From NCBI RefSeq assembly GCF_017104565.1, contig NZ_JAAGPD010000025.1:86092-150091 (forward strand): DNA of 64,000 bases. Reading direction: 5' to 3'. This DNA is from Paraburkholderia sp. Tr-20389. GTDB taxonomy: Bacteria; Pseudomonadota; Gammaproteobacteria; Burkholderiales; Burkholderiaceae. The notes under the pieces were generated by a model that worked only from the letters and a program-made list of their open reading frames with translations, was not told the origin of the DNA and ran no database searches. Shown here piece by piece: positions 26,321 to 34,851 of this stretch. Each line of letters begins with the position of its first letter. The first letter of the stretch is position 1. The position numbers were made by a program, and so were the translations under genes.

Positions 26321-27106
26321 ATGTCCGATACGACTACGCAACATGCCGGCTACAGCAGTGAAGAATGGACGACGCGCTGCGAGCTGGCCGCACTGTATCG
26401 GCTCGTCGCCCATTTCCGCATGACGGACCTGATCGACACTCACATCACCGCGCGCATGGCCGGTCCCGATCATCACTTTCTGATTAACCGCTACGGCGTG
26501 CTCTTTCACGAGATGCGCGCGTCGGATCTGGTGAAGATCGATCGTGACGGGCGCGTCGTCGAAGCAGCGGACAAGGTCGCCGCCGATCCGAAGCGTTTCC
26601 GCGTGAATGCAGCGGGCTTCACGATTCATTCGGCTGTGCATATGGCGCGGCCCGACATGCGCTTCGTGATTCACACTCATACGTCGGCGGGTTCGGCCGT
26701 GTCGGCGCAAAAGCAGGGTTTGCTGCCCATCAGCCAGCACGCGCTGAAGTTTTACGGCGCGCTCGCGTATCACGACTACGAAGGCATTGCGCTCGATCTC
26801 GGCGAACGTGAACGGCTCGTGGCCGATCTGGGCGGACACAACGCGATGATTCTGCGCAATCACGGGCTGCTGGCAGGCGGCAAGTCGGCGGCAACTGCGT
26901 TTCAGGAAATCTACTTTCTCGAGCGCGCATGCCAGATCCAGGTCGATGCACTCGCAGGCAATGCGGAGTTGACGCTGCCGCCCGAGCATGTACGCAAGCT
27001 GACTGCGAGCCAGTTCGCACGCGACGACGAAGAAGGCATCGCGGAACTCGCATGGGAATCGGCTTTGCGTCTGATCGACGATTCCGCTTCCGATTACCGC
27101 AGTTGA
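26321..27106 (+). CDS. Class II aldolase/adducin family protein
   Basis: This 261-residue protein has Zn-ligand histidines in 'FVIHTHTSAGSAVS' (HTH) and a third in 'MILRNHGLL'. 'LIDTHITARMAGPDHHFLINRYGVLF' forms the N-terminal phosphate/substrate region. It is the class II aldolase fold used for L-fuculose- or ribulose-phosphate cleavage, but members of this subgroup have mostly unknown substrates. ATG 26321 has CGGAGACACCGTC upstream; the 22-residue extension is not conserved-like. It is 81 bases after the H-NS-like gene and may be co-transcribed. Confidence 0.88.
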   Translation: MSDTTTQHAGYSSEEWTTRCELAALYRLVAHFRMTDLIDTHITARMAGPDHHFLINRYGVLFHEMRASDLVKIDRDGRVVEAADKVAADPKRFRVNAAGFTIHSAVHMARPDMRFVIHTHTSAGSAVSAQKQGLLPISQHALKFYGALAYHDYEGIALDLGERERLVADLGGHNAMILRNHGLLAGGKSAATAFQEIYFLERACQIQVDALAGNAELTLPPEHVRKLTASQFARDDEEGIAELAWESALRLIDDSASDYRS

Positions 27107-27142
27107 TCCGAACGCGGTGCGCAAAAGCCGGGACGAAAAAAA

Positions 27143-27159
27143 GCCCGCTCGAAGCGGGC
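27143..27159 (-). terminator. Terminator of the pcaHG operon
   Basis: GCCCGCT / AGCGGGC stem with CGA loop, followed on the minus strand by seven T residues. A second inverted repeat, CGATGAACTT (27234-27243) / AAGTTCATCG (27260-27269), lies nearer the pcaG stop. Confidence 0.75.
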
Positions 27160-27281
27160 ATCCAAATACTGCTCGGAGTTTCGTTGCGCGATTTGACTCG
27201 CGCACCGCATCCTAACGCGCATTTGTGAACCGACGATGAACTTTGCATCAATGCATGCGAAGTTCATCGCCGTGCGACACA

Positions 27282-27872
27282 TCACAGGTCGAAGAACACC
27301 GTTTCGTTCGGGCCTTGCATGTGAATGTCGAAACGATAGACGGCGTTGCCGGCACTCGATTCGCGCCTGGCGACCAGCGTGGCGCGGCGCTCGGCGGGCA
27401 CGCTCGCGAGCACGGGGTCCTTCTCGTTCGCGGCGGCTTCGTCGTCGAAGTAGACGCGCGTGAAGGTGTGCAGCAGCATGCCGCGCATCGTCACGATCAC
27501 GTTCAGGTGAGGCGCTTCGTCGGGCGATGCACGGCCCGGCTTCACCGTTTCGATGATGAAGCGTTTCTGCGGGTCCGTGCCCGTGCCGAAGCGTGCAAAG
27601 CCGCGAAAGCCCGTCTTCGCCACTTCTTCGCGCGACGCCGGATAGCGGCCTTCGCTGTCCACCTGCTGCACTTCGATCATCGCGTCGCCGATCACGGCGC
27701 CGTCGCCGTCGAACACCTGGCCGAGCACGGTGATGTGCTCGCCGGCTGCCTCACGATCCGCGATAACGCCCGAGAACAGGCTCTTCAGATCGAAGTTGTA
27801 TTGCTGGGGGCACAGGCCATACGCGAAGTACGGTCCAACCGTTTGCGAAGGGGTTTGCTTAAGCGTCGTCAT
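27282..27872 (-). CDS. pcaG: Protocatechuate 3,4-dioxygenase alpha subunit
   Basis: This 196-residue protein begins MTTLKQTPSQTVGPYFAYGL, the characteristic alpha-subunit start ('QTPSQTVGPYF'). The intradiol-dioxygenase beta sandwich includes 'APHLNVIVTMRGMLLHTFTRVYF'. The alpha chain lacks the iron ligands and forms the heterodimer with PcaH that cleaves protocatechuate to 3-carboxy-cis,cis-muconate (beta-ketoadipate pathway). It starts two bases after the pcaH stop. A terminator follows the gene. Confidence 0.96.
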   Translation of the reverse strand: MTTLKQTPSQTVGPYFAYGLCPQQYNFDLKSLFSGVIADREAAGEHITVLGQVFDGDGAVIGDAMIEVQQVDSEGRYPASREEVAKTGFRGFARFGTGTDPQKRFIIETVKPGRASPDEAPHLNVIVTMRGMLLHTFTRVYFDDEAAANEKDPVLASVPAERRATLVARRESSAGNAVYRFDIHMQGPNETVFFDL

Positions 27873-27874
27873 GA

Positions 27875-28579
27875 TTAGCGCTCCATCGGGGTTTCGTTCG
27901 GACCGCGCAGCACGATGTCGAATTCGTAGCCGAGCGCGTAGTTCTCTTCCGTCACGTCGAGCGTGAAGCGCGAAATCAGACGGTCACGTGCGCCTTCAGG
28001 GGTGCCCTGGAAGATCGGGTCGTACTGGAGCAGCGGATCGCCGGGGAAGTACATCTGCGTGACGAGACGCGAGCCGAAATAGTCGCCGAACAGCGAGAAG
28101 TGGATGTGATTCGGGCGCCATGCGTTCGGATGATTGCCCCACGGATACGCGCCGGGCTTGATCGTCATGAAGCGGTAGCGGCCGTCGTTGTCGGTCAGGC
28201 AGCGGCCTGCGCCGAGGAAGTTAGGATCGAGCGGCGCGTCGTGCTGGTCGTTCTTGTGCACGTAGCGGCCCGCGGCGTTCGCCTGCCACACTTCCACCAG
28301 CGTGTTGCGCACCGGGCGGCCGCCTTCGTCGAGCACGCGGCCCGTGACGATGATGCGCTCGCCGAGCGGCTCGCCGTTCTTCACGGCATTGCGCGTCAGG
28401 TCGTTGTCGAGCGCGCCGAGATCTTCCGCGCCGTAGACGGGCACACGCTGGTCGCGCAGGCGCTCTTTCAGCGGGATCAGCGGACGCGTCGGGCCGCGCT
28501 TGACGGACGATCCATACGGCGCATGCACGTAGGCGGGATGGGAGGGGAAGTCACGCGGACTCAGAATGGAATCGTCCAT
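27875..28579 (-). CDS. pcaH: Protocatechuate 3,4-dioxygenase beta subunit
   Basis: This 234-residue catalytic subunit has iron(III) ligands Tyr106 (GRYVHK), Tyr145 (PGAYPWG), His158 and His160 (NHIHF), each two residues below the positions known in Pseudomonas putida PcaH. N-terminal MDDSILSPRDFPSHPAYVHA matches the family. AAGGAGACATCTG precedes ATG 28579. First gene of the pcaHG operon, divergent from pcaQ; the remaining beta-ketoadipate genes are not in this window. Confidence 0.97.
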   Translation of the reverse strand: MDDSILSPRDFPSHPAYVHAPYGSSVKRGPTRPLIPLKERLRDQRVPVYGAEDLGALDNDLTRNAVKNGEPLGERIIVTGRVLDEGGRPVRNTLVEVWQANAAGRYVHKNDQHDAPLDPNFLGAGRCLTDNDGRYRFMTIKPGAYPWGNHPNAWRPNHIHFSLFGDYFGSRLVTQMYFPGDPLLQYDPIFQGTPEGARDRLISRFTLDVTEENYALGYEFDIVLRGPNETPMER

Positions 28580-28674
28580 CAGATGTCTCCTTGGGGATTC
28601 GTTTATGGGTAGTGGATGACGTGACTTTATAGAAGCGAAGAAGTTATGCAAAATGACGTTTTTTCGTATCTCGT

Positions 28675-28689
28675 ATAACGATCCGTTAT
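28675..28689. promoter_or_regulatory. Candidate PcaQ operator
   Basis: ATAAC-GATCC-GTTAT is a perfect 5-bp-arm palindrome in the pcaH/pcaQ intergenic region, similar to the ATAAC/GTTA-type dyads reported for PcaQ. Its right arm overlaps the predicted pcaQ ATG (28688). A further GTTATG half-site lies at 28643-28648. Confidence 0.55.
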
Positions 28690-29797
28690 GCAACGCAGCC
28701 TCGCGGACAGCCGCGTCAAATTCCGGCATCTCCAGTGCTTTCTGGCCGTCGCGCAGTTCGGCGGCGTGCAGAAGGCCGCGGAGAGCCTGTCGATCACGCA
28801 GCCTGCCGTTTCGAAGACGGTCGCCGAACTCGAAGAGATTCTCGGCGTGCGCCTGTTCGAGCGCGGCCGGCATGGCGCGGTGCCGACGCGCGAAGGACAG
28901 CTCTTCATGCCGCACGCGAGCGCCTGCGTGAGCGCGCTGCGCCAGGGGGTCGACCTGCTCGCACGGGTGGAGGGCGAGGCGGCCGCGACGCTCGATATCG
29001 GCGTGCTGCCGACCGTCGCCACCTCGCTCGTGCCGCCCGCGATGCGGCTCTTCGGCGAGCAGTGGCCCAACGCGATCGTGCGGCTCAAGACGGGTTCGAA
29101 TACCGAGTTGCTGGAGCGCCTGAAAGCGGGCTCGATCGAATTCGCCGTCGGCCGGCTGGCCGATCCCGAGCGGATGGTCGGTCTCACGTTCGAGCAACTG
29201 TATAGCGCGCCGCTGATCGCCGTCGTGCGTACCGGGCATCCGCTGGCGTCGGGCGGGGCGTCGCCGGCCACGCAGTTGCTCGAGTTTCCCGTTGTCGTGC
29301 CGCCCTATGGCACGCTGATCCGGCAGTCGGCGGAAAGTCTGCTGCGCGCGTGGGCCGTGCCGCCGTTGTCGTCGTTCGTCGAGGTGCTGTCGGTGTCGGT
29401 CGGTCGGGCGCTCGCGCTTGAAAACGATGCGGTGTGGTTCGTGCCGCGCAGTGCGATCGAATACGAACTGGCGCATGGTTTGCTGACTCCTTTGCCGTTG
29501 CCCGTCGCGGGCACAGAGGAACCCGTCGGCCTGATCCTGCGTTCGGACACGCAGCCTACGCCCGTCGGCCGCGCGCTGATCGATGCGGTGCGCAAGGTCG
29601 CGCGTGAGCGCCTCGCGCGCCACGTGCAGGCGCGCGGCGAAGAAGGGCAGCGGGCGCAGGGGAAAACGGCGAAGAGCCGCGCGAAGCGTGACGCCGCAAG
29701 AGACACGCCACGCGATGCGAGCGGCGCAAACGATACAGGCGCCAAGCCGTTAGCCGGCAAAGCTGCGGGCGCGTCCCGCCGGAAAATGCATCTTTGA
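28688..29797 (+). CDS. pcaQ: LysR family regulator of protocatechuate catabolism, PcaQ
   Basis: This 369-residue protein has an HTH at residues 10-70 (VKFRHLQCFLAVAQFGG, ITQPAVSKTVAELEEILGV, wing RLFERGRHGAVPT) and a substrate-binding domain ending near residue 310. It is divergent from pcaHG, the normal position of pcaQ, whose inducer in other bacteria is beta-carboxy-cis,cis-muconate. Unusual is a basic, Ala/Lys/Arg-rich C-terminal tail of about 55 residues after the family domain, probably disordered. The start overlaps the operator palindrome, so a slightly later start is possible. Confidence 0.88.
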   Translation: MQRSLADSRVKFRHLQCFLAVAQFGGVQKAAESLSITQPAVSKTVAELEEILGVRLFERGRHGAVPTREGQLFMPHASACVSALRQGVDLLARVEGEAAATLDIGVLPTVATSLVPPAMRLFGEQWPNAIVRLKTGSNTELLERLKAGSIEFAVGRLADPERMVGLTFEQLYSAPLIAVVRTGHPLASGGASPATQLLEFPVVVPPYGTLIRQSAESLLRAWAVPPLSSFVEVLSVSVGRALALENDAVWFVPRSAIEYELAHGLLTPLPLPVAGTEEPVGLILRSDTQPTPVGRALIDAVRKVARERLARHVQARGEEGQRAQGKTAKSRAKRDAARDTPRDASGANDTGAKPLAGKAAGASRRKMHL

Positions 29798-29912
29798 ACC
29801 GAATGGTACAAAATTGAGGTTGCACGAGGGGCGCCGCGCGGTGTAAAACACGGTGCGCAGCGCCCGATCTGTTTGTCTGCCGAGTTGAAATAGCACGATC
29901 ATGGAGATGCAC

Positions 29913-31040
29913 ATGCCCAGCGACCTGCCCACCCCCACCGACGCGCTCAAGGCCGTCGCGGACCCGGAGCACAATCCGCTCGGCACGGCCGGCATCGAGT
30001 TCGTCGAATTCGCGGCGCGCCACCCGCAGACGCTCGCCGATACGTTCGTGAAGCTCGGCTTCAAGCCGATCGCGCGTCATATCAGCAAGGACGTGACGCT
30101 GTTCCGCCAGGCCGACATGAATTTCCTGCTCAATGCCGAGCCGGATTCGTTCGCCGAGCGTTACGCGGAAGAATATGGCGTCGGCATCTGCGCGATCGGC
30201 ATTCGCGTCGCCGATGCGCAGCGCGCTTATGACCGCGCTACCGAACTCGGCGCGTGGTCGTTCGAAGGCGAGCGCCTCGGCAAGGGCGAACTGATGATCC
30301 CCGCCATTCAGGGCATCGGCGATTCGCACATCTATTTCATCGACCGCTGGCGCGGGCGCGGCGGCCAGAAGGGCGGCCTCGGCGACATTTCGATCTTCGA
30401 CATCGATTTTCGTCCGATCGAAGTCAGCACCGCGCAAGCCGATCTGAGCCACGCGGGTACGGGTCTCGTCGCCGTCGATCACCTCACGCAAACGGTCGGC
30501 GCGGGCCGCATGCAGGAGTGGATCGACTTCTATCGCGAACTGCTCAATTTCCGCGAGATTCACGAACTGCACGCGAACTGGCATGTGTCGGCGGAATCGC
30601 GCGTGATGGTGTCGCCGTGCGGCGCGATCCGCATTCCGCTGTATGAAGAGGGTACGCGCCGCACGAGCCTGATGCACGAGTATCTGCCCGATCATCCGGG
30701 CGAGGGCGTGCAGCATATCGCGCTCGCCACCGACGACATTTTCGCGTGCACCGATCAGCTGCTTGCCAATGGCATCGAACTGGTCGAGCCGCCGCCCGCG
30801 TACTACGAGCAGATCGACGCGCGTTTGCCCGGACATGGGCTCGATATCGAGCGCCTGAAGCGCGGCCGGATTCTCGTCGACGGCGAGATCGGCGCGGACG
30901 GCGTGCCGCTGCTGTTCTTCCAGACGTTCGTGAGGCGCCGCGAAGGGGACATCTTCTTCGAGATCGTGCAGCGCAAGGGCCATCACGGTTTCGGCGAGGG
31001 CAATCTCAGCGCGCTGGCGCAGGCGCGCTCGACCGCATAG
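29913..31040 (+). CDS. hppD: 4-hydroxyphenylpyruvate dioxygenase
   Basis: This 375-residue, two-domain vicinal-oxygen-chelate protein has Fe(II) ligands His190 (VDHLTQ), His268 (VQHIAL) and Glu350 (FFEIVQR), in the order expected for HPPD. It converts 4-hydroxyphenylpyruvate to homogentisate in tyrosine catabolism. GGAG at 29903-29906 supports ATG 29913 rather than ATG 29901 or 29907, although all are in frame. No homogentisate dioxygenase gene lies nearby; the gene seems to be alone, closed by a palindromic terminator. Confidence 0.95.
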   Translation: MPSDLPTPTDALKAVADPEHNPLGTAGIEFVEFAARHPQTLADTFVKLGFKPIARHISKDVTLFRQADMNFLLNAEPDSFAERYAEEYGVGICAIGIRVADAQRAYDRATELGAWSFEGERLGKGELMIPAIQGIGDSHIYFIDRWRGRGGQKGGLGDISIFDIDFRPIEVSTAQADLSHAGTGLVAVDHLTQTVGAGRMQEWIDFYRELLNFREIHELHANWHVSAESRVMVSPCGAIRIPLYEEGTRRTSLMHEYLPDHPGEGVQHIALATDDIFACTDQLLANGIELVEPPPAYYEQIDARLPGHGLDIERLKRGRILVDGEIGADGVPLLFFQTFVRRREGDIFFEIVQRKGHHGFGEGNLSALAQARSTA

Positions 31041-31042
31041 TA

Positions 31043-31068
31043 AAAAAGGCCTGAATTCAGGCCTTTTT
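31043..31068. terminator. Perfect palindromic bidirectional terminator
   Basis: A 26-base perfect palindrome (AAAAAGGCCTGAA / TTCAGGCCTTTTT) between the convergent hppD and XRE-cupin genes gives a T-run on each strand. Confidence 0.9.
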
Positions 31069-31077
31069 CTTCGACGC

Positions 31078-31707
31078 TTATTTTTTCGATGTATTCCCGC
31101 CGCCCGCATGCGGCAGATCGGCATTCGTCGCCATCCACAGGACTTCCGCATCTTCTTCGCTCGTCGAGACGGCGGCATGCCCCGTGCGGCTGTCGAAGTA
31201 GAGGCTGTCGCCCGCGTTCAGATGCGTCGGCGCATACAGCTCCGAATACAGGCACACGCTGCCGCTGATCACATACAGAAACTCCTCGCCTTCGTGGCGG
31301 CCCCAGTCGTCGAACGCGTCGAGCGTGTGCGCCGTGATGCGGATGCGGAACGGCAGCATCGCCTTGTGCGCGAGGTCCGTCGCCAGCAGTTCCATCTGGT
31401 AGCCGCGATACGCGTGACGCTGGCCCGCGTCCTTGCGCGTGAGCGCGCGCCGGCCGCTCGCGTTGAGCTTCGGCGTTGAGCCGAACAGTTCGCCCAGATC
31501 GATCTTCAAGCCCACGACGATTTTTTGCAGCACGTCGAAGGTCGGCGACATCAGGCCGTTTTCGACTTTCGACAGCGTCGAGCGCGACACACCGCACAAA
31601 CGGCTGGCCGTTTCGAGCGTGAGATCGTGGGCGAGCCGCGCGGCGCGCACGCGCCGGCCGAGGTCCGACGTTGAGGATTCGGGCGACTTGGTGAGCGAGG
31701 TATCCAT
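31078..31707 (-). CDS. XRE-family regulator with C-terminal cupin sensor
   Basis: This 209-residue protein has an N-terminal lambda-repressor HTH (about 15-72, with 'LTLETASRLCGVSRSTLSKVENGLMSPT') and a C-terminal cupin_2 domain (about 115-195, 'GRHEGEEFLYVISGSVCLYSE'). Such proteins typically sense amines or amino acids and regulate the adjacent catabolic genes, as PuuR does. It is divergent from the ALDH7 gene across 333 bases containing three copies of a TTTCCGAT-type motif. Regulation of the ALDH/FAD-oxidase module is inferred. Confidence 0.9.
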   Translation of the reverse strand: MDTSLTKSPESSTSDLGRRVRAARLAHDLTLETASRLCGVSRSTLSKVENGLMSPTFDVLQKIVVGLKIDLGELFGSTPKLNASGRRALTRKDAGQRHAYRGYQMELLATDLAHKAMLPFRIRITAHTLDAFDDWGRHEGEEFLYVISGSVCLYSELYAPTHLNAGDSLYFDSRTGHAAVSTSEEDAEVLWMATNADLPHAGGGNTSKK

Positions 31708-31754
31708 GCGTTTGAATGACTGTGCGGCGTGAGGCCGGCGTAGTGCTTCGAGTG

Positions 31755-32027
31755 TTTCCGATCATAACATCCGGTGCGTCGCAGACCGCCGCACAGGCGG
31801 TGTCCGACGCAATCTCAGCCGGTTTTTTCCGATCTGAAACGAACCCGGAGAGTGTGCACGATGCTGCATTGCGATGGGAAGATTTCCCGCGAAAAATCGG
31901 GAAAACCCTCATTTAAAAGCGTTTATCGAGCGTTGCCGGATCGCGCAAATTCATGTCGCGGCGCCGCTTGTCGCCATAAATCGCGGCGTGTATAGTTTCC
32001 GCACTTACTTTTGTTTCGTATCGGAAA
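31755..32027. promoter_or_regulatory. Three candidate operators for the XRE-cupin regulator
   Basis: Three related sites lie in the divergent promoter region: TTTCCGATCATAAC (31755-31768), TTTCCGATCTGAAAC (31826-31840) and, inverted, GTTTCGTATCGGAAA (32013-32027). The last two match at 13 of 15 positions as inverted copies. The last ends 13 bases before the ALDH7 ATG. TTTCCCG / CGGGAAA (31883-31904) is a further small dyad. Confidence 0.5.
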
Positions 32028-32040
32028 TAAGGGAATCAAG

Positions 32041-33540
32041 ATGAACGCATCGAGCATTCTTGCCGACCTCGGCATTGCAGACGCAGCGCAAGCGGGCGAC
32101 ATCGCTGTGCATTCGCCCATCACGGGCGAACTCATCGGCCGCGTGGCCAGCCAGACGGCGTCGGACGTCGACACGGTACTGGCGAACGCGAAACAGGCAT
32201 TCGAGCAATGGCGCAACGTGCCCGCGCCGCGCCGCGGCGAACTCGTGCGCCTGCTCGGCCAGCGTCTGCGCGAGAAGAAGCAGGCGCTCGGCAGCATCAT
32301 CACGCTGGAGACGGGCAAGATCCTGCAGGAAGGCCTTGGCGAAGTGCAGGAAATGATCGACATCTGCGATTTCGCGGTCGGTCTGTCGCGCCAGTTGTAC
32401 GGCCTCACCATCGCCTCGGAGCGACCCGGCCACCGGATGGCCGAATCGTGGCATCCGATGGGCACCTGCGTCGTGATTTCGGCGTTCAATTTCCCAGCGG
32501 CCGTGTGGTCGTGGAATGCGGCGCTCGCGCTCGTGTGCGGCAACGCCGTGGTGTGGAAGCCGTCGGAGAAGACGCCGCTGACGGCGCTCGCGGTCAACCA
32601 GATTCTCAACGAAGCGCTGGCGGAATTCGGCGATGCCCCTGCTGGCCTGACGGCTGTCGTCAACGGCGGACGCGATGTCGGCGCGAAGCTCGTTGCGGAC
32701 CCGCGCGCGTCGATCGTCAGCGCGACGGGCAGCACGGAAATGGGCCGCACGGTCGGCGTCGAAGTGGCGAAGCGCTTCGGCCGCTCGCTGCTCGAACTCG
32801 GCGGCAACAATGCGGGCATCGTCACGCAGACGGCCGACAGCGAACTCGCGCTGCGCGGCATCCTGTTTTCGGCGGTCGGTACGGCGGGCCAGCGCTGCAC
32901 GTCGTTGCGCCGTCTGTTCGTGCATGAAAGCGTGTACGAGCAGACCGTCGAGCGCCTGAAGCAGCTCTATGCGAAGGTGCCGATCGGCAATCCGCTCGAA
33001 AAGGGCACCCTGATGGGACCGCTGATCGACAAGCAGTCGTTCGCGCGCATGCAGGAAGCGCTGCAACAGGCAACGGCCGAGGGCGGCAAGGTGACGGGCG
33101 GCGAACGCGTCGAAGTGAAGGGCTACGAGAACGGCTATTACGTGCGCCCGGCGCTCGTCGAAATGCCGTCGCAAACGTCCGTCGTTCTGAAAGAGACGTT
33201 CGCGCCGATTCTCTATGTGCTGCGCTACAAGGACTTCGACGATGCCATCGCCGCGAACAACGCAGCGCATCACGGCCTGTCGTCGTGCGTGTTCACGACC
33301 GACCTGCGCGAAGCCGAGCGTTTCACATCGGACTCGGGCAGCGATTGCGGCATCGCGAACGTGAACATCGGGCCGAGCGGCGCGGAAATCGGCGGCGCGT
33401 TCGGTGGCGAGAAGGAAACGGGCGGCGGCCGCGAATCCGGCTCGGATGCGTGGAAAGCGTACATGCGCCGCGCGACGAATACCGTCAACTATTCGTCCGC
33501 GTTGCCGCTCGCACAGGGCATCGACTTCAATCTCGGCTGA
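32041..33540 (+). CDS. amaB: ALDH7-type aldehyde dehydrogenase, probable L-aminoadipate-semialdehyde (piperideine-6-carboxylate) dehydrogenase
   Basis: This 499-residue protein has catalytic Cys286 in GTAGQRCTSLRR and Glu252 in ELGGNNAG. The oxyanion/nucleotide Asn150 lies in SAFNFP. The 'ELGGNNA' and 'GTAGQRCT.LRRLFVHE' forms are diagnostic of the ALDH7A1/AmaB subfamily, which oxidises alpha-aminoadipate semialdehyde/P6C to aminoadipate in lysine and pipecolate breakdown. ATG 32041 lies just after an operator-like site. An FAD amine oxidase follows, as in Pseudomonas amaAB. Substrate assignment is by subfamily, not proven. Confidence 0.85.
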   Translation: MNASSILADLGIADAAQAGDIAVHSPITGELIGRVASQTASDVDTVLANAKQAFEQWRNVPAPRRGELVRLLGQRLREKKQALGSIITLETGKILQEGLGEVQEMIDICDFAVGLSRQLYGLTIASERPGHRMAESWHPMGTCVVISAFNFPAAVWSWNAALALVCGNAVVWKPSEKTPLTALAVNQILNEALAEFGDAPAGLTAVVNGGRDVGAKLVADPRASIVSATGSTEMGRTVGVEVAKRFGRSLLELGGNNAGIVTQTADSELALRGILFSAVGTAGQRCTSLRRLFVHESVYEQTVERLKQLYAKVPIGNPLEKGTLMGPLIDKQSFARMQEALQQATAEGGKVTGGERVEVKGYENGYYVRPALVEMPSQTSVVLKETFAPILYVLRYKDFDDAIAANNAAHHGLSSCVFTTDLREAERFTSDSGSDCGIANVNIGPSGAEIGGAFGGEKETGGGRESGSDAWKAYMRRATNTVNYSSALPLAQGIDFNLG

Positions 33541-33665
33541 TGGTTCGGCGCGGCGCGTTCCGCCACTGTGTGCCGCGACGCCGCGCGTAGCCTTCGTTTC
33601 AATATCGCTTTTCAACCTGTCGCGGACCTGTGCGGTCCGCCGACCCGCTTCGTCTGGAGTGGCCT

Positions 33666-34838
33666 GTGAGTTCGAAAGTCGTCGTTGTCGGTGGAGGCGT
33701 GATCGGCAGTTCGATCGCGTATTTCTTGCGTCTGGCGGACCCGAGCGTCAGCGTCACGGTGATTGAACGCGATCCGACATATGCGCGCTCGTCGTCGGCG
33801 TTGTCGGCGGCGTCGATCCGTCAGCAGTTCTCCACGCCGTTGTCGATCCAGATGTCGCTGTATGGCATCGAGTTCTTGCGAACGATCGGCGAGCGTTTGC
33901 AGATCGAAGGCGCAAAGCCTTCCATCGATCTCCACGAAGGCGGCTATCTGTTCCTCGCGACGCCTTCCGGCGAAGCGACGCTGCGCGAGAATCACGCGCT
34001 GCAAAAGCAGCTCGGCGCGGACATCACGTTGCTCGACAACCCGGCATTGGCTGCGCGCTTCCCGTGGCTCAACACCGATGATCTGAGCGCGGGCGCGTTT
34101 GGAGAAACGGGCGAAGGCTGGTTCGACGGCTATGGACTGGTGCAGGCGTTGCGCAAGAAAGCGCAAGCGCTGGGCGCGCGCTATGTGGCCGACGATGTGA
34201 CGGCGCTGCATCGCGAAGGGCGGCGCGTCACGCATGTCGCGACCGCGAGCGGCGAGACTTTCGCGTGCGATGTCGTCGTGAACGCGGCGGGCGCGTGGGC
34301 GCGGCGGGTGGCGTCGATGGCGGGTATCGAATTGCCCGTGTATGCGCGGCGCCGTAGCATCTTCAACGTGAGTTCGCCGGCGAAGCTCGGGGCTTGTCCG
34401 CTGCTGATCGATCCGACGGGCGTGTATTTCCGCCCTGAGGGCACGTCGTTCATTTGCGGCACGTCGCCTTCGCCGGAGAATGATCCCGACGATCTCCCTC
34501 TCGACGAAGTCGATCACGCGCTATTCGACGACGTGATCTGGCCGACGCTCGCGCATCGCGTGCCGCAGTTCGAAGCGCTGCGTGTCGAGCATTGCTGGTC
34601 CGGCTATTACGAGTACAACGTGCTGGATCAGAACGCGATCATTGGCTATCACCCGGATGTCGACAATTGCATTTTCGCCAATGGCTTCAGCGGCCACGGT
34701 TTGCAACAGGGACCCGCAACCGGACGCGGCGTCAGCGAACTGATTTTGCACGGGCGCTACGTGACGCTCGATCTTTCATCGCTCGGCTTTGCGCGCGTGC
34801 TGGAGAATCGGCCGATCGTCGAGAAGAACGTCGTGTGA
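33666..34838 (+). CDS. FAD-dependent amine/amino-acid oxidoreductase (DAO family)
   Basis: This 390-residue protein has an N-terminal FAD Rossmann motif, VVVGGGVIGSSIAYFL, then 'SSSALSAASIRQQFS', which may be a flavin-contact segment. The C-terminal 'IFANGFSGHGLQQGPATGR' is the closing FAD motif of the DAO fold. GTG 33666 with TGGAG upstream is favoured over the GTG at 33630. It probably oxidises a secondary amine or imino acid such as pipecolate, sarcosine or a D-amino acid. Placement after the ALDH7 gene favours L-pipecolate oxidase (AmaA-like), though similarity to FOXRED1-like oxidases leaves this open. 125 bases separate the two genes. Confidence 0.82.
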   Translation: MSSKVVVVGGGVIGSSIAYFLRLADPSVSVTVIERDPTYARSSSALSAASIRQQFSTPLSIQMSLYGIEFLRTIGERLQIEGAKPSIDLHEGGYLFLATPSGEATLRENHALQKQLGADITLLDNPALAARFPWLNTDDLSAGAFGETGEGWFDGYGLVQALRKKAQALGARYVADDVTALHREGRRVTHVATASGETFACDVVVNAAGAWARRVASMAGIELPVYARRRSIFNVSSPAKLGACPLLIDPTGVYFRPEGTSFICGTSPSPENDPDDLPLDEVDHALFDDVIWPTLAHRVPQFEALRVEHCWSGYYEYNVLDQNAIIGYHPDVDNCIFANGFSGHGLQQGPATGRGVSELILHGRYVTLDLSSLGFARVLENRPIVEKNVV

Positions 34839-34851
34839 AGCAAGCCGCGCG

